Positions 26,581-36,900 of a stretch of 64,000 nucleotides of DNA are shown here, piece after piece. The DNA comes from Niveibacterium sp. SC-1 (lineage in GTDB: Bacteria > Pseudomonadota > Gammaproteobacteria > Burkholderiales > Rhodocyclaceae): positions 558,001 to 622,000 of the forward strand of contig NZ_CP151275.1 of NCBI RefSeq assembly GCF_038235435.1, given 5' to 3'. The notes beneath the pieces are model-generated. The model was not told the origin of the DNA. It was given only the letters and a program-made list of their open reading frames with translations, and did no database searches. Positions within the stretch are counted from its first letter, which is position 1. Each line of letters opens with the position of its first letter. The translations under genes and the position numbers were made by a program.

Positions 26581-28002
26581 ATGCACAAGATGCGAGTGTT
26601 GGGCCTTGCGGTCGCGGGCCTCTTTGCCGGCAACGCCTACTCGGTGGACCTGCTGCAGGTCTATCGCGATGCCGAGTCCTACGACGCCGTGCTGGCCTCG
26701 GCCCGGTACGAGTCGGAGGCCAACAAGGAACAGAAGGCCCAGGGGCTTTCCGGACTGCTGCCGCAGATCGGCGCCTCCGCCGGCACGCACTACAACAACA
26801 GCTCGCGTGATCTTCCGGCACCCGCGATCAGCGGCCGCTACAACAGCAACAACTGGGGCGTGCAGCTGAGCCAGCCGGTGTTCCGCATGGCCAACTGGTA
26901 CCAGTACCGCCAGGGCGAACTCGCTGCCACGGTGGCCGAGGTGCAATATCAGAGCGCACGGCAGGACCTGATGCTGCGCGTGGCCACCGCCTACTTCAAC
27001 CTGCTCAATAGCCAGGAAACCCTGGCCAGCATCGAGGCGCAGAAGACGGCCACGCTGCAGCAGCTGGAGCTCGCCAAGAAGAGTTTCGAGGTCGGCACCA
27101 CGACGATCACCGATGTGCATGAAGCGCAGTCGCGCTACGACCTGGCCGTCGCCCAGGAGGCGGCGAGCGCTGCCAACGTGGAGGTCGCGCGCCAGCAACT
27201 CGTGCAGCTCTCCGGCAAGGATTACGGTCCGCTCGCGCCGCTGCGCGATGGCGTGAAGTTCCAGACGCCGCAGCCCAATGACGTGAAGGAATGGGTGCAC
27301 TCCGCCGAGGAGGGCAACCTGTTCGCGCAATCGGCGCGACTGGGCTACGAGATCGCCGATCGCGGCGTGGGCGTGGCGCGGTCCGGTCACCTGCCGACGG
27401 TCGACGCGGTTGCCAGCTACGGCTACAACCACCAGGGCGCCCTGGCCAATCTGTTCGCCACCGAGGCCAAGTCGACTTCGGGTGCGATCGGCCTGCAGGT
27501 GCAGGTGCCGATCTTCGCCGGCGGCTACACCCAGTCCAAGGTGCGCGAGTCGCTCGCCCTGCGCGACAAGGCGCAGTCGGATTTCGACAACGCCAAGCGC
27601 TCCGCCGCGCTGGGTGCGCAACAGGCTTTCCTCGGTGTGAATGCGGGGATCGCGCAGGTTGCCGGCTACGAGGCGGCGCTGGTGTCCTCGCGCAGCGCGG
27701 TCGAATCGAACAAGCTCGGCTACCAGGTGGGCGTGCGGATCAACATCGACGTGCTCAACGCCGAGACCCAGTTCTACGAGACCTATCGCCTGCTCTCGCG
27801 TGCCCGCTACGACACGCTGCTGGCGCAACTCAAGCTCAAGAACGCGGCCGGCAACCTTGCCGAGACGGACCTGCAGACGATCAACGCGCTGCTCGATCCA
27901 GAGGCTGCGGGTCGCCCGGTCACGCTGCCGGACACCACGCCCAAGCCCGTGCCTGGCAGCTCGGAACTGGCAGCGCCTCCCGCCAAGTCCAAGAAGAAGT
28001 AA
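26581..28002 (+). CDS. tolC: TolC family outer-membrane channel protein
   Basis: A 473-residue type I secretion/efflux outer-membrane factor. A signal peptide ends near GNAYS, followed by VDLLQVYRDAESYDAVLASA, the conserved TolC start. The two-fold repeat of long helices and beta hairpins is visible (QARYDLAVAQEAAS, then the second-half NKLGYQVGVRINIDVLNAE). It ends in a lysine tail. It can pair with the RND pump encoded just upstream. The gene is closed by a strong hairpin. Confidence 0.9.
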   Translation: MHKMRVLGLAVAGLFAGNAYSVDLLQVYRDAESYDAVLASARYESEANKEQKAQGLSGLLPQIGASAGTHYNNSSRDLPAPAISGRYNSNNWGVQLSQPVFRMANWYQYRQGELAATVAEVQYQSARQDLMLRVATAYFNLLNSQETLASIEAQKTATLQQLELAKKSFEVGTTTITDVHEAQSRYDLAVAQEAASAANVEVARQQLVQLSGKDYGPLAPLRDGVKFQTPQPNDVKEWVHSAEEGNLFAQSARLGYEIADRGVGVARSGHLPTVDAVASYGYNHQGALANLFATEAKSTSGAIGLQVQVPIFAGGYTQSKVRESLALRDKAQSDFDNAKRSAALGAQQAFLGVNAGIAQVAGYEAALVSSRSAVESNKLGYQVGVRINIDVLNAETQFYETYRLLSRARYDTLLAQLKLKNAAGNLAETDLQTINALLDPEAAGRPVTLPDTTPKPVPGSSELAAPPAKSKKK

Positions 28003-28047
28003 GCGCCCCGGACGCGCGGCTGCGGTTCAGCGTTGCGAGTCTTCAGG

Positions 28048-28086
28048 CAAAGGACAAAGGGCCCTTCACGGGCCCTTTGTCCTTTG
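28048..28086. terminator. Hairpin terminator between tolC and cinA
   Basis: A perfect 17-bp stem (28048-28064 with 28070-28086) carries a TTCAC loop. The arms contain AAAGGACAAAGGGCCC and its complement, so each strand has an A/T-containing flank and the structure probably ends transcripts from both converging genes. Confidence 0.85.
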
Positions 28087-28101
28087 TGGCGCGCCCGGCG
28101 T

Positions 28102-28602
28102 TCAGGCAAACGCCGTGGCGTCGCCCACCATGAGGCCGCGCAGTGCGGCCTCCACGGCCTGGCGGCGAACCGCCTCGCGGTCGCCGTCGAAGTGGAAGGT
28201 CTGCACCCGCAAGCCGGCGTCACGCTCGCCCCAGGCGATGCAGACCATGCCGACGGGTTTCTCGGCCGAGCCACCGGTCGGCCCGGCCACGCCTGACACC
28301 GCGACCGCATGGCTCGCGCGGGAACGCAGCAGCGCGCCCATCACCATCTCCAGCGCCACGGCCTCGCTGACCGCGCCGCGCGTCTGCAGGGTGTGGGCCT
28401 GCACGCCCAGCATCTCCATCTTGGCTTCGTTGGAGTAGGTGACCCAGCCGCGGTCGAACCAGGCCGAGCTGCCGGAGATCGCCGTGACCGCCTCGGCGAT
28501 TCCGCCGCCGGTGCAGGATTCCGCGGTCGCGAGCACGCCGCGGCGTGCCGCGAGCCAGTCGCCCAGATCCCGGGCGAGGGTGAGCAGGGTGCGGTCCATC
28601 AT
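28102..28602 (-). CDS. pncC: Nicotinamide-nucleotide amidohydrolase (CinA C-terminal domain)
   Basis: A 166-residue enzyme that deamidates NMN to nicotinic acid mononucleotide in pyridine nucleotide salvage. The motif TAESCTGGGIAEAVTAISGSS holds the catalytic region; SNEAKMEMLGV and AVSGVAGPTGGSAEKPVG complete the signature. Only the CinA C-terminal domain is present, as in E. coli PncC. ATGATGGAC at the start offers two methionines; the first overlaps the pgpA stop. Last gene of the rib/thi/pgp series. Confidence 0.93.
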   Translation of the reverse strand: MMDRTLLTLARDLGDWLAARRGVLATAESCTGGGIAEAVTAISGSSAWFDRGWVTYSNEAKMEMLGVQAHTLQTRGAVSEAVALEMVMGALLRSRASHAVAVSGVAGPTGGSAEKPVGMVCIAWGERDAGLRVQTFHFDGDREAVRRQAVEAALRGLMVGDATAFA

Positions 28603-29105
28603 CGGAGCAGGATCCTCGCAGCGACTGCCAGCACGATCAGGGAATAGGCGGCGGCCAGGATGTCGTCGAACATCACGCCCAGCCCGTTCTTGAAGCGCGC
28701 GTCCGCCTGGCGGATGGGCGGCGGCTTGGTGATGTCGAAGAGCCGGAAGAGGCAGAAGGCCGCTACCTGCCAGAGCCAGTTCGCAGGGGTGAAGAAGAGC
28801 ACCAGCCAGATCGCGATGAACTCGTCCCAGACGATGCTGCCGTGGTCGATCTCGCCCAGCCGGCGGCCGGTGATCTCGATCGCGAAGGCGCCGAGGATGA
28901 ACCCCCATGCGAGGAAGAGCAAGAAGCCCCAATCATTGAAATAAGGGCGGATCGGGTAGTAGAGCGCCCACGCGGCCAGCGTGCCGAAGGTCCCCGGAGC
29001 GCGCGGCGCGAGTCCGGAACCGAAGCCCAGCGCGAGCAGGTGCGCCGGGTGGGCGAAGAGGAAGCGCAGCGTCGGGTTGCGCGACTCGTTGGGCGATGTG
29101 CTCAT
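28599..29105 (-). CDS. pgpA: Phosphatidylglycerophosphatase A
   Basis: A 168-residue inner-membrane phosphatase that makes phosphatidylglycerol from its phosphate. Family motifs include FGSGLAPRAPGTFGTLAA near the N-terminus, the acidic DHGSIVWDEFIA, and RLFDITKPPPI; three to four hydrophobic helices are visible. ATG 29105 is preferred over a TTG six bases earlier. It lies 12 bases after thiL, the usual order thiL-pgpA-pncC. Confidence 0.94.
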   Translation of the reverse strand: MSTSPNESRNPTLRFLFAHPAHLLALGFGSGLAPRAPGTFGTLAAWALYYPIRPYFNDWGFLLFLAWGFILGAFAIEITGRRLGEIDHGSIVWDEFIAIWLVLFFTPANWLWQVAAFCLFRLFDITKPPPIRQADARFKNGLGVMFDDILAAAYSLIVLAVAARILLR

Positions 29106-29117
29106 CGGCAAATGCTA

Positions 29118-30110
29118 TCAGGCGGGTGCGGCGCCGCCGGTATCCGCCTCGGCGCCGAAATGGTCGAAGCCGCGCGGAGTCAGCGGGGCCTGCGCCCCGT
29201 CGTGCTGCACCAGCCACAGGCCGCGCTCTTCGACACAGCGGCCGATGCGGTGCAGCGGCAGGGCGAGTTCGCCGGCAAGCGCATCCAGGCGCGCTCGCGC
29301 CGAAGCGGGCGCGGTGAAGACGAGCTCGTAGTCGTCGCCGCCCTGCAGCAGGGCGCGGCGTGCGCAGGCGGCGCTGTCGCAGGCAGCGAGTGCCGGGCCC
29401 AGCGGCAGGCTGGCCTCGTCCAGCTGCGCGCCGCAGCCGGAGCGGGCCAGGATGTGGCCGAGATCGCCAGCGAGGCCATCCGACACATCCTGCATCGCGG
29501 TGGCGACACCCCGCAGGGCGAGGCCAAGTTGGACGCGGGGTTCGGGCCGCGCCAGCGCCTGCAGGCAGGTCGCGCGCCAGTCTGCGGCCAGTTCGAGCTG
29601 GCCGAGCCGTTGCGCGAGCCCGAGCGCGGCGAGGCCCGGACGTCCGGAAATCCAGATGTCATCGCCGGCGCCCGCGCCGTCGCGGCGGATGGCGGTCCCG
29701 CGTGGCGCCTCGCCGAAGACGGTGGCACTCAGGGTAAGCGGCCCGCGGGTGGTGTCGCCGCCGACCCAGTCGACGTCGTAGCGCGCGCAACAGGCAGCGA
29801 AGCCGTCTGCCAGCGCCGCGACCCAGGCTTCGTCGATGGTGGGCAGGGCGAGCGCCAGTGTGATCCAGCGCGGGGTGCCGCCCATCGCCGCGATGTCGGA
29901 GAGGTTCACCGCGGCGGTCTTCCAGCCCAGGCCCGCCGGATCGTCATCGGCGAGGAAGTGGGTGCCGCAGACCAGCATGTCGGTGGACACCAGGAGTTCC
30001 TGGCCCGGCTCGGGTGCCAGGATCGCGCAGTCGTCGCCTACACCCAGGCGGGTGCGTGGGCCGACAGGCCGCACGAAGTGCCGGGCGATCAGCTCAAATT
30101 CCGAGGGCAT
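29118..30110 (-). CDS. thiL: Thiamine-monophosphate kinase
   Basis: ATP-dependent phosphorylation of thiamine monophosphate to the diphosphate cofactor. The 330-residue protein starts MPSEFELIARHF and shows GVGDDCAI, STDMLVCGTHF, AVNLSDIAAMGG and VGGDTTRG, the PurM-like ATP-binding and metal motifs. DVSDGLAGDLGHI and QGGDDYELVF lie in the C-terminal half. The start lies inside the end of the preceding HAD gene (17-base overlap), so the genes are tightly coupled. A longer upstream frame is rejected because PSEFELI is the family N-terminus. Confidence 0.95.
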   Translation of the reverse strand: MPSEFELIARHFVRPVGPRTRLGVGDDCAILAPEPGQELLVSTDMLVCGTHFLADDDPAGLGWKTAAVNLSDIAAMGGTPRWITLALALPTIDEAWVAALADGFAACCARYDVDWVGGDTTRGPLTLSATVFGEAPRGTAIRRDGAGAGDDIWISGRPGLAALGLAQRLGQLELAADWRATCLQALARPEPRVQLGLALRGVATAMQDVSDGLAGDLGHILARSGCGAQLDEASLPLGPALAACDSAACARRALLQGGDDYELVFTAPASARARLDALAGELALPLHRIGRCVEERGLWLVQHDGAQAPLTPRGFDHFGAEADTGGAAPA

Positions 30111-30951
30111 GGCCGAGGCGGCGGGCGATGTGACGGACCACGCCGTCCTCGTGATGCGCTTCCGTGTGCTCATGTGCGACGGCGCGCACCGCCGGCTTGG
30201 CATTGGCGACGGCTACGGCGCGATCGGCGGCCGTGAGCAGGGAGACGTCCTGCACGTCGTCGCCATAGGCAAACACGGACACGTTCGCACCACAGCGTTC
30301 GCGCAGGCGCGCGAGCGCGCTGCCTTTGTTCACCCCGGGCGCGGTGATCGAGATCCAGTGGAAGCCGGGCTGGTGCGTGGCCGTCATGTGCATGCACTGG
30401 ATGCGTTCGCCATGGCGTTCGCGCAGCAGTGCCACCGCGGCCCCGGCACGCGCGGCTTCGAGGATCAGGGTGAGGCCGATCACCGTCTCGTCGAGCGCGC
30501 ACTCGGGCGCTTCGTCCAGGCGCAGGCGCGTGTCGCCCAGCGCCTGCCGGTCGCGCACGTAGCCGGTGATGCCGGCATTCGCGAGCGCGGTGAAACGCAC
30601 CGCATCGTGTTCGCCATCACTGCTGATGATGAGGGGGTTGAGACCGGCCCCGGTCAGCTCATCCAGCAGCGTCTGCGCCAGTTCGCGGGTGAGGCTGCGG
30701 ATCTCCAGGTGACGGCCGCTGGCCAGATCCGTGATGCAGGCGCCGTTCATGCTGATGACCGGCAGCGTCAGGGGCAGTCCGCGCAGGCCTTCGCGGATGG
30801 AGGTGGGGGCGCGCGCCGACGCCACGGTGAATTGCAGGCCTTCGCCGATCCAGCGGCTGAGTGCGGCGAGACTGCGGTCCGAGAGATACCCGCTCGCGTC
30901 CAGTAGGGTGTAGTCAAGATCCGAGACGTAGAGCGAGCGGGAGATCGACAC
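30094..30951 (-). CDS. HAD-superfamily Cof-type phosphatase, candidate riboflavin-pathway phosphatase
   Basis: A 285-residue HAD hydrolase of the Cof/YbjI type. Motif I is VSDLDYTLLD, where the usual second Asp is present (DxD), motif II is TVASARAP, and the C-terminal motif III-IV is NKGSALARLRE followed by VFAYGDDVQDVSLL. It starts with GTG 10 bases after nusB, inside the riboflavin operon. Cof-type enzymes such as YbjI and YwtE act on the riboflavin intermediate 5-amino-6-ribitylamino-uracil phosphate in other bacteria, which makes this a good candidate for that step; the assignment is from context. Confidence 0.82.
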   Translation of the reverse strand: MSISRSLYVSDLDYTLLDASGYLSDRSLAALSRWIGEGLQFTVASARAPTSIREGLRGLPLTLPVISMNGACITDLASGRHLEIRSLTRELAQTLLDELTGAGLNPLIISSDGEHDAVRFTALANAGITGYVRDRQALGDTRLRLDEAPECALDETVIGLTLILEAARAGAAVALLRERHGERIQCMHMTATHQPGFHWISITAPGVNKGSALARLRERCGANVSVFAYGDDVQDVSLLTAADRAVAVANAKPAVRAVAHEHTEAHHEDGVVRHIARRLGHALGI

Positions 30952-30961
30952 TGCTGGACGC

Positions 30962-31435
30962 TCAGCGGCGCTTGGGCGGGTTATTGCGCGCGTGTTCGAT
31001 TTCTACCGCACGCAGGCGCTGCGCGAGCTTGTCGAGCACCCCGTTGACGAACTTGTGGCCGTCGGTGCCGCCGAAGTTCTTCGCCAGCTCGATCGCCTCG
31101 TTCATGACAACGCGATACGGCGTTTCGGGGCACAGCTTGAGCTCGTAGGTGCCGAGCAGCAGGATCGAGCGCTCGATCGGCGAGAGCTCGTTGATCGGGC
31201 GGTCCACGAAGGGCACGAACTCGGCTTCCAGCTCGGCGGCGTGCTCGGCCGCGTTGCGCAGGAGCGAGAGCGTGAGGCCGCGATCGGCGCGCAGCCAGTC
31301 GCCGGCGGTTTCCTCGCCGGTCTCCAGCGTTTCCTCGATCACCGGAAGGGAGTTGCCGGTGAGCTGCCATTGGTAGAGCCCGGCCAGGGCCAGTTCGCGC
31401 GCGAGACGGCGCGGCGTCTTCACCGGTGCGTTCAT
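30962..31435 (-). CDS. nusB: Transcription antitermination factor NusB
   Basis: A 157-residue all-helical RNA-binding protein that acts with NusE (S10) in rRNA antitermination. [14 protein letters not shown] at the N-terminus and [47 protein letters not shown] at the C-terminus are diagnostic. Its ATG overlaps the ribH stop by four bases, the conserved ribH-nusB arrangement. Confidence 0.97.
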   Translation of the reverse strand: MNAPVKTPRRLARELALAGLYQWQLTGNSLPVIEETLETGEETAGDWLRADRGLTLSLLRNAAEHAAELEAEFVPFVDRPINELSPIERSILLLGTYELKLCPETPYRVVMNEAIELAKNFGGTDGHKFVNGVLDKLAQRLRAVEIEHARNNPPKRR

Positions 31436-31905
31436 GGCTGGACCGCCTTTTGCAGGTTGGCCATTTCCAGCGCGGCCTGGGCGGCTTCCTTGCCCTTGAC
31501 GGTCATGCGCGCGATCGCTTGGTCGTCGTTCTCGGTGGTGAGCACGCCGTTGGCGATGGGGATGTCGTGGTCCAGGCCCACGCGGGTGATGCCCGCGCCC
31601 ATCTCGTTGGAGACCAGTTCGAAGTGGTAGGTCTCGCCGCGGATCACCGCGCCCAGTGCGACCAGCGCGTCGAAGCGGCCGCTGGTGGCAAAGGCCTGCA
31701 GGGCCAGCGGAATCTCCAGCGCGCCGGGTACGGTCGCGATCTGGATGCGGTCGGCGGCGACGCCGCGCTCACGCAGTTCGGTCACGCAGGCCGAGAGCAG
31801 GCCTTCGCAGACCGGCTGGTTGAAGCGGCTCATCACCACGCCGACCGAGAGGTCCTCTCCGGCCAGCGAAGGTGTGATTTCGGGAATGTTGTCAAAGCGG
31901 GGCAT
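31432..31905 (-). CDS. ribH: 6,7-dimethyl-8-ribityllumazine synthase
   Basis: A 157-residue icosahedral lumazine synthase, penultimate step of riboflavin formation. Signatures: [44 protein letters not shown] and [14 protein letters not shown]. The ATG at MPRFDNIP has an AGGAGG five bases upstream, so the 13-residue longer frame is not used. Followed by nusB with a four-base overlap. Confidence 0.96.
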   Translation of the reverse strand: MPRFDNIPEITPSLAGEDLSVGVVMSRFNQPVCEGLLSACVTELRERGVAADRIQIATVPGALEIPLALQAFATSGRFDALVALGAVIRGETYHFELVSNEMGAGITRVGLDHDIPIANGVLTTENDDQAIARMTVKGKEAAQAALEMANLQKAVQP

Positions 31906-32068
31906 CGAGGCCTCCTGGTACTGTCGGCGCGCAGCGCGCGCCACTTCGGGGTTGCCGTGAAGCGTCCGCGTCGGTGGCCGTGGCTTGCACGGGCCGCGCG
32001 CGGAGGTACGCGGCGAAACGATAATTCTGGATGCGGCGAGCCAAGGAAACGAAGGGCCGCCCCGGGTA

Positions 32069-33169
32069 TCACAATTCGCCGGGTGCGATGTAGCCGGTGA
32101 CTTCTAGGCCGAAGCCGGACATGTTCGGGATCTTGCGCGGGCTGGAGAGCACCTTCATCTGGCCTACGCCCAGGTCACGCAGGATCTGCGCGCCGATGCC
32201 GAAGATGCGCGGATCCCACTTCTGCGACTGGGGGCGGGCGCGTTCGGGATGGAAGCGTTCGAGCACCTCTTCGCCGCCTTCGTGGCGGCGCAGCAGGATC
32301 AGTACGCCGTTGCCATGGGCGGCGATGCGGGCGAGCGCCTCGCTCACGCCGTAGGCATGGCGACTGCTCGCCGGATCGATGAAGTCGAGCACCGACACCG
32401 GTTCATGAACCCGCACCAAGGCCTCGCGGTCGGGACGGATCTCGCCATGGGCCAGCGCCAGGTGCACCTCGCCGGAGACGCGATCGGTGAAGGCGCAGAG
32501 CCGGAACTGGCCGTGCGCGGTGTTCACGATTTTCTCGCCACTGCGTTCGACCAGGGCTTCGGAGTGCGCGCGGTACTGGATCAGGTCGCGGATCGCGGCG
32601 ATCTTGAGCCCGTGCGTCTTGGCGAATTCCAGCAGGTCCGGCAGGCGCGCCATGCTGCCATCTTCCTTCAGGATCTCGCAGATCACCGAGGCCGGTTCGA
32701 GGCCGGCAAGCATCGCAAGGTCGCTGCCCGCTTCGGTATGGCCGGCGCGCACCAGCACGCCGCCTTCCTGCGCCATCAGCGGGAAGATGTGGCCGGGCTG
32801 CACGATGTCGTCGGCCGTCGCATGGCGGGCCACCGCCGCCTGCACGGTGCGGGCGCGGTCCTGCGCGGAGATGCCGGTGGTGACGCCGCTCGCAGCCTCG
32901 ATCGACACCGTGAACGCGGTGGAGAAGGGCGAGCGGTTGTCCTTCACCATCAAGGAGAGGCCCAGCTGCTTGCAGCGTGCCGGCCTCAGCGTCAGGCAGA
33001 TCAGACCGCGCGCATGCCGTGCCATGAAGTTGATCGCCTCGGGCGTCACATGCTCCGCGGCGATGATGATGTCGCCCTCGTTCTCGCGATCCTCCTCGTC
33101 GACGAGGATCACCATCCGGCCGAGGCGGATGTCTTCGATAACTTCGGAAATGGGCGAAAGCACGCTCAT
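32069..33169 (-). CDS. ribBX: RibBX: 3,4-dihydroxy-2-butanone 4-phosphate synthase with degenerate GTP cyclohydrolase II domain
   Basis: A 366-residue fusion. Residues 1-200 are a complete RibB domain that converts ribulose 5-phosphate ([58 protein letters not shown]). The C-terminal half has the fold of GTP cyclohydrolase II but lacks its Zn2+ cysteines: the stretch where a CxxxRRCDC pattern is expected reads [20 protein letters not shown]. This is the RibBX variant described in Proteobacteria, so GTP cyclohydrolase II must be supplied by another gene. The start is at MSVLSPIS. No FMN riboswitch was recognised upstream. Confidence 0.92.
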   Translation of the reverse strand: MSVLSPISEVIEDIRLGRMVILVDEEDRENEGDIIIAAEHVTPEAINFMARHARGLICLTLRPARCKQLGLSLMVKDNRSPFSTAFTVSIEAASGVTTGISAQDRARTVQAAVARHATADDIVQPGHIFPLMAQEGGVLVRAGHTEAGSDLAMLAGLEPASVICEILKEDGSMARLPDLLEFAKTHGLKIAAIRDLIQYRAHSEALVERSGEKIVNTAHGQFRLCAFTDRVSGEVHLALAHGEIRPDREALVRVHEPVSVLDFIDPASSRHAYGVSEALARIAAHGNGVLILLRRHEGGEEVLERFHPERARPQSQKWDPRIFGIGAQILRDLGVGQMKVLSSPRKIPNMSGFGLEVTGYIAPGEL

Positions 33170-33256
33170 GGCGGCAGGTCCTGAGTGCGGGCGGGCCGCC
33201 ATTTTACCCGGCCCGGGGCCGATCGGTCCGTCGGCGGCCGCCGGACCGGTCCGGGT

Positions 33257-33859
33257 TCAGGCCGGCTGCCCGCCGTTCCAGCTCAGCATGCGCTCCATGT
33301 AGCGCGCGATCAGGTCGACCTCCAGGTTGACCCTGGCGCCGGCATGCAGGCGCTTGAGCGTGGTGACGGCGACCGTGTGCGGGATCAGGTTGATCCAGAA
33401 GTCCTGGCCTTCGACCTTGTTCACCGTGAGGCTGACGCCGTCGATCGTGACCGAACCCTTGCGCGCGATGTAGCCGGCCAGTTCGCGCGGGGCGCGGATC
33501 ACCAGCTCATGGCTCTCATCGATCTGCACGAAGCGCTGGACCTCGGCCACGCCGTCGACATGGCCGGTGACCAGGTGGCCGCCCAGCCGATCCTGCAGGC
33601 GCAGGGCCTTTTCCAGATTGATCGCGCCCGCTTCGGCGAGGCCCACGGTGACGCTCAGCGTTTCGGCCGAGACGTCGAAGTCCAGGCGCTGCGGGCCGAG
33701 TTCGACCACGGTGAGGCAGACGCCGTTGCAGGCGATCGAATCGCCCGGGATCACGTCCGAGAGGTCCCAGCCACCGGTATCCACGCGCAGGCGCACGCCC
33801 TGGCCCAGCGGCTCGACCGCGCGGATTTGGCCGATGGCGGCAACGATTCCCGAGAACAT
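33257..33859 (-). CDS. ribE: Riboflavin synthase, alpha chain
   Basis: A 200-residue trimeric enzyme that disproportionates two lumazines to riboflavin. The two similar barrels are evident: MFSGIVAAIGQI with NGVCLTVVELG and GHLVTGHVDGVAEV, then SVTIDGVSLTVNKVEG with INLIPHTVAVTTL. CGGAG precedes the ATG. It is the first gene of the rib-nusB-thiL-pgpA-pncC run and is divergent from the BvgS-like kinase. Confidence 0.95.
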   Translation of the reverse strand: MFSGIVAAIGQIRAVEPLGQGVRLRVDTGGWDLSDVIPGDSIACNGVCLTVVELGPQRLDFDVSAETLSVTVGLAEAGAINLEKALRLQDRLGGHLVTGHVDGVAEVQRFVQIDESHELVIRAPRELAGYIARKGSVTIDGVSLTVNKVEGQDFWINLIPHTVAVTTLKRLHAGARVNLEVDLIARYMERMLSWNGGQPA

Positions 33860-33963
33860 GGCAACTCCGATCTCAAAAACGCCGAGTCTAGCCGATCGGT
33901 CCCGGCGCGGCCGCCGTGGCGGATGTCGTGACCCGGCGCGGTCGTGGCCGCTATGATCGCCGG

Positions 33964-36900
33964 ATGCGAGGAATCCGGATCCTGGCCGCGCGCGCGCTCG
34001 GCCTCTTAGCAGGCGTGTTGCTCGTCGTCACCCTGGCGCGAGCGGTGGAACCATCGGCAGCTGAACGCGCATGGTTGCTGCAGCATCCGGTGGTCAAGGT
34101 CGGCGTGTCGCGCCAGGCCTGGTCGCCGGTGGAGTCCATCGACGCCGAAGGTCGTTATGTCGGCGTGTCGGCCGACTACCTCGCGCGGCTCATGCAGGAC
34201 ACGGGTCTGCGCTACGAGATCCATGTCGAACCGGATTTCACGACCGTGCTCGCCAAGTTGAGAAAGGGCGAGCTGGATCTGGCGCCCTCGGCCGCGATGA
34301 CGGCCAAACGCGAGCGTTTCCTGCATTTCACCTCGCCCTATCTGGCGTCGCGCCCGGTCCTGATCAGCCGCAAGGATCTCTCCGACATTGACGCCAACGC
34401 GTCGCTCGCCGGGCGCCGCATTGCGGTCGAACAGGGTTTCCCGATCGAGGATGCGCTGGGCCGGCTTTATCCCGCGGCCCAGCCGGTGCGCGTCATCGAC
34501 ACCCGCGCCGCCCTGCGGGCCCTGGCCGAAGGGCGGGTCGATGCCTATGTGGGCCTGCTCGCGCCGGCGGCCTGGGTGATCGAGCACGACATGCTGAGCA
34601 ACCTGAGCGTGCGCGGTCCGGTCGAGCTCGACGACGGCCTGCGCTTCGCCGTGCGTGCGGACGCGCGTCCGCTCGCCGATCTGCTCAACCGGTCGATCGC
34701 CGGCATGCCGCAGGCGCAGCGCGACGAGATCCTGCGCCGCTGGACCCCGGTACCGGTGCAGCTCAACGAGGTGGCCGCGCCCCTGGCGCTCGGGGACGCG
34801 GCGCAGGCCTGGATCGCCACCCACCCCTCGGTGCGGGTGGGCTACATCGCCGACTACGCCCCGCTCGCCGAGCGCGCACCGGACGGCAGCATGCGCGGGC
34901 TTTTCCGCGACCAGCTGGACCTGCTCGCGCGGCGCCTGGGCCTGCGCGTGGGCAGCCTGCGTGCCTATTCGCTCGCCGGCCTGCAGACCGCCCTGCGCGA
35001 AGGCGAGATCGACGTGGCCTTCGGGCTTTCGGTCAGTCCCCAGCGCGAGCAGTACGCGCAGTTCGTCGGTCCGCTGCTGGTGACACCCACGGTGGCCATC
35101 AGCCGCGCCGACGGCGCCTTCTTCCACGACCCCGCGCAGTATGTCGGCCAGCGGCTCGCGATCAAGCGCGGCTATTTTCTCGAAGCGCGCCTGCAGCGCG
35201 CCTACCCGGGCATCCGCCTGCAGACCCACGAACGCCTCGAAGAGGTGCTCGCCGCTGTCGCGCACGGTGATGCCGACGCCGCCTTCACCGACCTCTCGGC
35301 GGCCGTGCCGGCGCTCTCGGGTGAATACGCCGGCGTGCTCAAGGTGGCCGGGACCTGGCTCGACGCGCCCAGCGAGGTGCACATCGCGGTACGCAAGGAC
35401 TGGCCCGAGCTCGCCGACCTCTTCCGCCAGGCGCTCGACTCGCTCAGCCCCTCCGAGCAATACCACCTGCGCGAGCGCTGGCTGGTGCCGCGCTACAGCT
35501 TCGACCTGCCCTGGCGCAGGCTGATGCTGCTGGCCTTGCCGGTGCTCGGCGGGCTGCTGGTGGTCTTCGGCGCGGTGGTGTTGTGGAACCGCCGCCTGCG
35601 CGCCGAGATCGACCGCCGGCGTGCCCTCCAGGCCGAGCTGGTGGCCGCGCGCGACGCCGCCCTGGACGCCGCGGACCGGCTCACGCTCTTCCTCGGCGCG
35701 CTGTCGCACGAGATCCGCACGCCGATGAACGGCGTCACCGGCCTGGTCGACGCGCTCTCGCACAGCCCGCTCGACGACGAACAGCGCTACCAGCTCGGCG
35801 TGGTCGCGCGTTCGGCGCGCATGGCGCTGGAAATCCTCGGCGACTCGCTCGATCTCGCGCGTGCCGAGGCCGGCCGCCTGCAACTCGATCCGCGCCCTAC
35901 CGACGTGCGCCTGCTCGCCGAGGACGTGGCGGCGATGCTGGCGCCGCTAGCGGCCGAGCGGCGCCTGAGCTTTCAACTGGCGGTCGCGCCCGAGCTGCCG
36001 CTGCTGATGCTAGACGGCCTGCGCCTGCGCCAGATCATGGCCAACCTGCTGACCAACGCCCTGCGCTACACCGAGCGCGGCTTCGTGCGCCTCGAGGTGC
36101 GCGGCGAAGCCTTGGGCGAGCGGCGCTGGCGCCTGCGGGTCGACGTGCGCGACAGCGGACCAGGCATCCCGGAGGCCGCGCAGCGCCAGCTCTTCCTGCC
36201 CTTCCAGACCATCGGCGCGCCCAGCCAGCGCGGCACCGGCCTGGGGCTCGCGATCTCGCGCGCGATGTGCGAGGCCATGGGCGGCACGCTGGAGCTGGAA
36301 AGCGCGCCCGGCCAGGGTTCCTGCTTCCGCCTCGGGCTGGAGACCCAGCAGGGGCCGGACGAGGCCCCGGCGCCGCAACTCGACGGCGTGCGCGTGCGGC
36401 TCTCGGTCGCGGCGCCTACGCTGCGCAACGAATGCAGCGCCTGGCTGCGCCACTGGGGCGCGCAGATCATCGAGGTGGGCGGGAACGCGTCCTCGGACCT
36501 CACGCTCTCGGACGGCGCGGCCGCCCTGCCGGGGCAGGCCTGGGTCCTGCTGGTGCCGGAACTGGTGGTCAACACGCCTGCCGGCTCGCGCGACGGCTGC
36601 CTGCGCATGCCCTGCCAGCCGCTATTGCCCGGGCGCCTGCTGCAGGCCGTGCGCAGTGTGCTGGCGCCGGCGGTGGTGGCCGAACACGCCCCTTCGGGCG
36701 TCCATGTCGCGCGACGGGTGCTGGTGGTCGACGACGAGCCGCTCAACCTGCGGGTGGCCCGCGAGCTCCTGGCCCTGCTCGGTTTCGAGGCCGTCACGGC
36801 GGGCGATGGCCAGAGCGGTTTCGACGCCTTCTGCGCGGAGCGTTTCGTCGCGGTACTGCTGGACTACCGGATGCCGGGGGAGGATGGCGTCAGCCTGGCC

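Noticed and set aside
31906..33256. FMN riboswitch before ribBX, ribH or ribE
   Set aside because: The spacers upstream of each rib gene contain none of the conserved RFN segments.
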